Below, in pieces: positions 5,612 to 6,811 of a stretch of DNA of 6,811 nt. Every line of letters begins with the position of its first letter. The first letter of the stretch is position 1. The stretch lies in NCBI GenBank assembly GCA_010030605.1, contig RHCK01000091.1:1-6811 (forward strand), given 5' to 3'. The DNA comes from Acidimicrobiia bacterium (GTDB lineage: Bacteria > Actinomycetota > Acidimicrobiia > Acidimicrobiales > Ilumatobacteraceae). Below the pieces are notes generated by a model. That model saw only the letters and a list, made by a program, of their open reading frames with translations, did not search any database and had not been told where the DNA came from. The translations under genes and the position numbers were made by a program.

Positions 5612-6268
5612 ATGGGCGCCACCGACAACAGCATCACCGAGCGCGTTCGTGTTCTCGTTCTGCCCATTCTCGACGACCTCGGCCTCGAGTTGTACGACCT
5701 CGAGTACGCCGGTGGCATGGTGAAGGTCACCATCGACACCCCTCCGGGCTCGCCCGGCGGAATCGATGTCGACCAGTTGGCTCGCGCCACACGACTCATC
5801 TCCCGCGATCTCGATCATGCCGATCCCATCCCCGGCCAGTACACGCTCGAAGTGTCGAGTCCGGGTCTGGAGCGCAACCTTCGTCTACCCCGCCACTTCC
5901 AGCGCGAGATCGGCAAGCAAGTGGCCGTTCGTCTGACGAACGTGGTGAACGGCGAGCGACGGCTCTCTGGTGTCCTGATTGGGGCCACTGAAACCGACTT
6001 CACTCTTCGCCTCGAATCGGGCGACGAGCGCACCATCAGCATCGATCAGGTCGATCGAGCCCGAACGGTGTTCGTGTGGGAGGCCGCACCCAAGCCCGGA
6101 TCGGGTGGCAAGAAGGGCGTTCGGGGCAAAAGTTCCGGTTCGGGAGCTCGGTCGGGAGCCGATTCGGCCGCTACCACGGCAGACTTGTCTGCCGACAACG
6201 ACGATTTCGACGACGCAGATTTTGACGACATAGACATCCACGACGACCAGGAGCATTCCGAGTCATGA
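5612..6268 (+). CDS. rimP: Ribosome maturation factor RimP with a long charged C-terminal tail
   Basis: RimP (formerly YhbC/P15a) binds the small ribosomal subunit and is needed for late 30S maturation. The N-terminal alpha/beta domain (about 8-90) ends in the family signature YTLEVSSPGLERNLR (77-91), and the SH3-like C-terminal domain follows (about 92-158, including LSGVLIGA and the ISIDQVDRAR stretch). The start is set by a strong AAAGGAGAG site. At 218 residues the protein is longer than the usual 150-180. The excess is a 60-residue low-complexity tail: a Gly/Ser/Lys/Arg-rich linker (about 161-182), an Ala/Thr/Ser stretch, then an acidic end (195-217) in which 13 of the last 24 residues are Asp or Glu, with repeated FDD units. 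The tail is likely disordered and its role is unknown. The stop overlaps the nusA start in ATGA, the classic rimP-nusA operon junction. Confidence 0.96.
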   Translation: MGATDNSITERVRVLVLPILDDLGLELYDLEYAGGMVKVTIDTPPGSPGGIDVDQLARATRLISRDLDHADPIPGQYTLEVSSPGLERNLRLPRHFQREIGKQVAVRLTNVVNGERRLSGVLIGATETDFTLRLESGDERTISIDQVDRARTVFVWEAAPKPGSGGKKGVRGKSSGSGARSGADSAATTADLSADNDDFDDADFDDIDIHDDQEHSES

Positions 6269-6811
6269 GCAATCTCGACATGAAAGAAGCCATCAAGCTG
6301 CTTGCGGCGGAGAAGAACATCTCCGAGGACACTCTGCTGCAGGTGTTGGTCGACGCGTTGGCCACGGCCTACAAGAAGCGTCCCGGCGCCGCCGAAGAGG
6401 TCGAGGTGATGTTGAATCCCGACACCTTGGAGATGAGCTTCATCGCCTACGACATCGACGAGGACGGCAACTGGATCAACGAGCGTGATGACACGCCGAG
6501 CAAGAACGAACTCGGTCGTATCGCGGCCCAGACCTTCCGTCAGGTGATGGGTCAGCGCATCCGCGAAGCCGAGCGCGACCGCAAGTTCGAGGAGTACGCG
6601 AACCGCGAGGGCGACATCGTCACCGGCATCGTGCAGCAGAACGACCATCGTTACGCCCTGCTCGACTTGGGCAAGGTCGAAGCCCTCATGCCCCAGAGTG
6701 AGCAGGTGCCCTACGAGCGCGCCAACCCGGGCACGCGCGTGAAGGCCTACATCGTCGAGGTTCGTCGCTCCGAGCGCGGACCGCAGATCGTGGTCAGCCG
6801 CACCCACCCGG
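6265..6811 (+). CDS. nusA: Transcription termination/antitermination factor NusA, N-terminal part (cut by window end)
   Basis: NusA binds RNA polymerase near the RNA exit channel and modulates pausing, intrinsic termination and antitermination. The 182 visible codons begin MSNLDMKEAIKLLAAEKNIS and cover the RNA-polymerase-binding N-terminal domain (about 1-112, including LVDALATAYKKR and the conserved ELGRIAAQTFRQV and IREAER stretches), then nearly all of the S1 RNA-binding domain (about 115-181: EGDIVTGIVQQ, LLDLGKVEALMP, GTRVKAYIVEV, GPQIVVSRTHP). The KH domains lie beyond the window, and the frame is open at the edge with no sign of damage. The ATG at 6265 overlaps the rimP TGA by ATGA, so translation is probably coupled. 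An AGGAG at 6249-6253, inside the rimP end, is 11 nt upstream and may assist. Expression would depend on read-through of the rimP leader terminator. Confidence 0.97.
   Translation, partial: MSNLDMKEAIKLLAAEKNISEDTLLQVLVDALATAYKKRPGAAEEVEVMLNPDTLEMSFIAYDIDEDGNWINERDDTPSKNELGRIAAQTFRQVMGQRIREAERDRKFEEYANREGDIVTGIVQQNDHRYALLDLGKVEALMPQSEQVPYERANPGTRVKAYIVEVRRSERGPQIVVSRTHP

Noticed and set aside
5572..5991. ATG at 5572 as an alternative gene start before rimP
   Set aside because: It is out of frame with rimP, lacks a Shine-Dalgarno, and gives an Arg/His-rich product overlapping the conserved RimP core.
6046..6807. Minus-strand open frame of 253 codons opposite rimP end and nusA
   Set aside because: NusA on the plus strand is unmistakable across this region; the opposite frame is a mirror of its codons.
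1..6811. Mobile elements, CRISPR arrays, toxin-antitoxin or defence genes
   Set aside because: No direct-repeat arrays, terminal inverted repeats, transposase or integrase motifs, or unexplained gaps over 160 nt; all long frames with conserved motifs are core genes.

Overview
The window is a compact, high-G+C stretch of housekeeping genes from a bacterium, most likely an actinobacterium (Actinomycetota). A deep-branching group such as Acidimicrobiia is possible, but that is a guess from gene order and protein style and was not tested by any search. The reasons for the actinobacterial call are a Rip1-type site-2 protease directly followed by ispG (the dxr-rip-ispG cluster familiar from Mycobacterium), and a nearby proS and rimP-nusA. 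Coding density is very high: the only gap longer than 20 nt is the 159-nt region between proS and rimP.

Layout from left to right. Plus strand: a membrane zinc protease of the M50 family (8-1255), then ispG of the MEP isoprenoid pathway (1276-2499). Minus strand, convergent with ispG: an apparent two-gene operon read right to left, proS (5452-3659) then manA (3639-2503). Plus strand again, divergent from proS: rimP (5612-6268) and the start of nusA (6265 to the window end), overlapping by ATGA. The nusA gene is cut by the window edge after 182 codons.

The genes fall into three jobs: membrane proteolysis plus isoprenoid precursor synthesis (rip-ispG), tRNA charging with proline plus mannose/fructose-6-phosphate interconversion (proS-manA), and 30S ribosome maturation plus transcription elongation/termination control (rimP-nusA).

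No mobile element, CRISPR array, tRNA, rRNA or clearly novel multi-gene system is visible. The most interesting element is non-coding. The rimP-nusA leader holds two tandem hairpins, the second a textbook intrinsic terminator (7-bp stem, GAAA loop, six-T run), lying 56 nt before the rimP start with no plus-strand gene upstream of it. That layout suggests transcription attenuation of an operon that itself encodes a termination factor. Lesser points are the proS-manA pairing, the inverted orientation of proS relative to the usual actinobacterial order, a 60-residue charged tail on RimP, a His in place of the usual Asn in the protease's second membrane motif, and a small palindrome formed across the two facing stop codons of ispG and manA.
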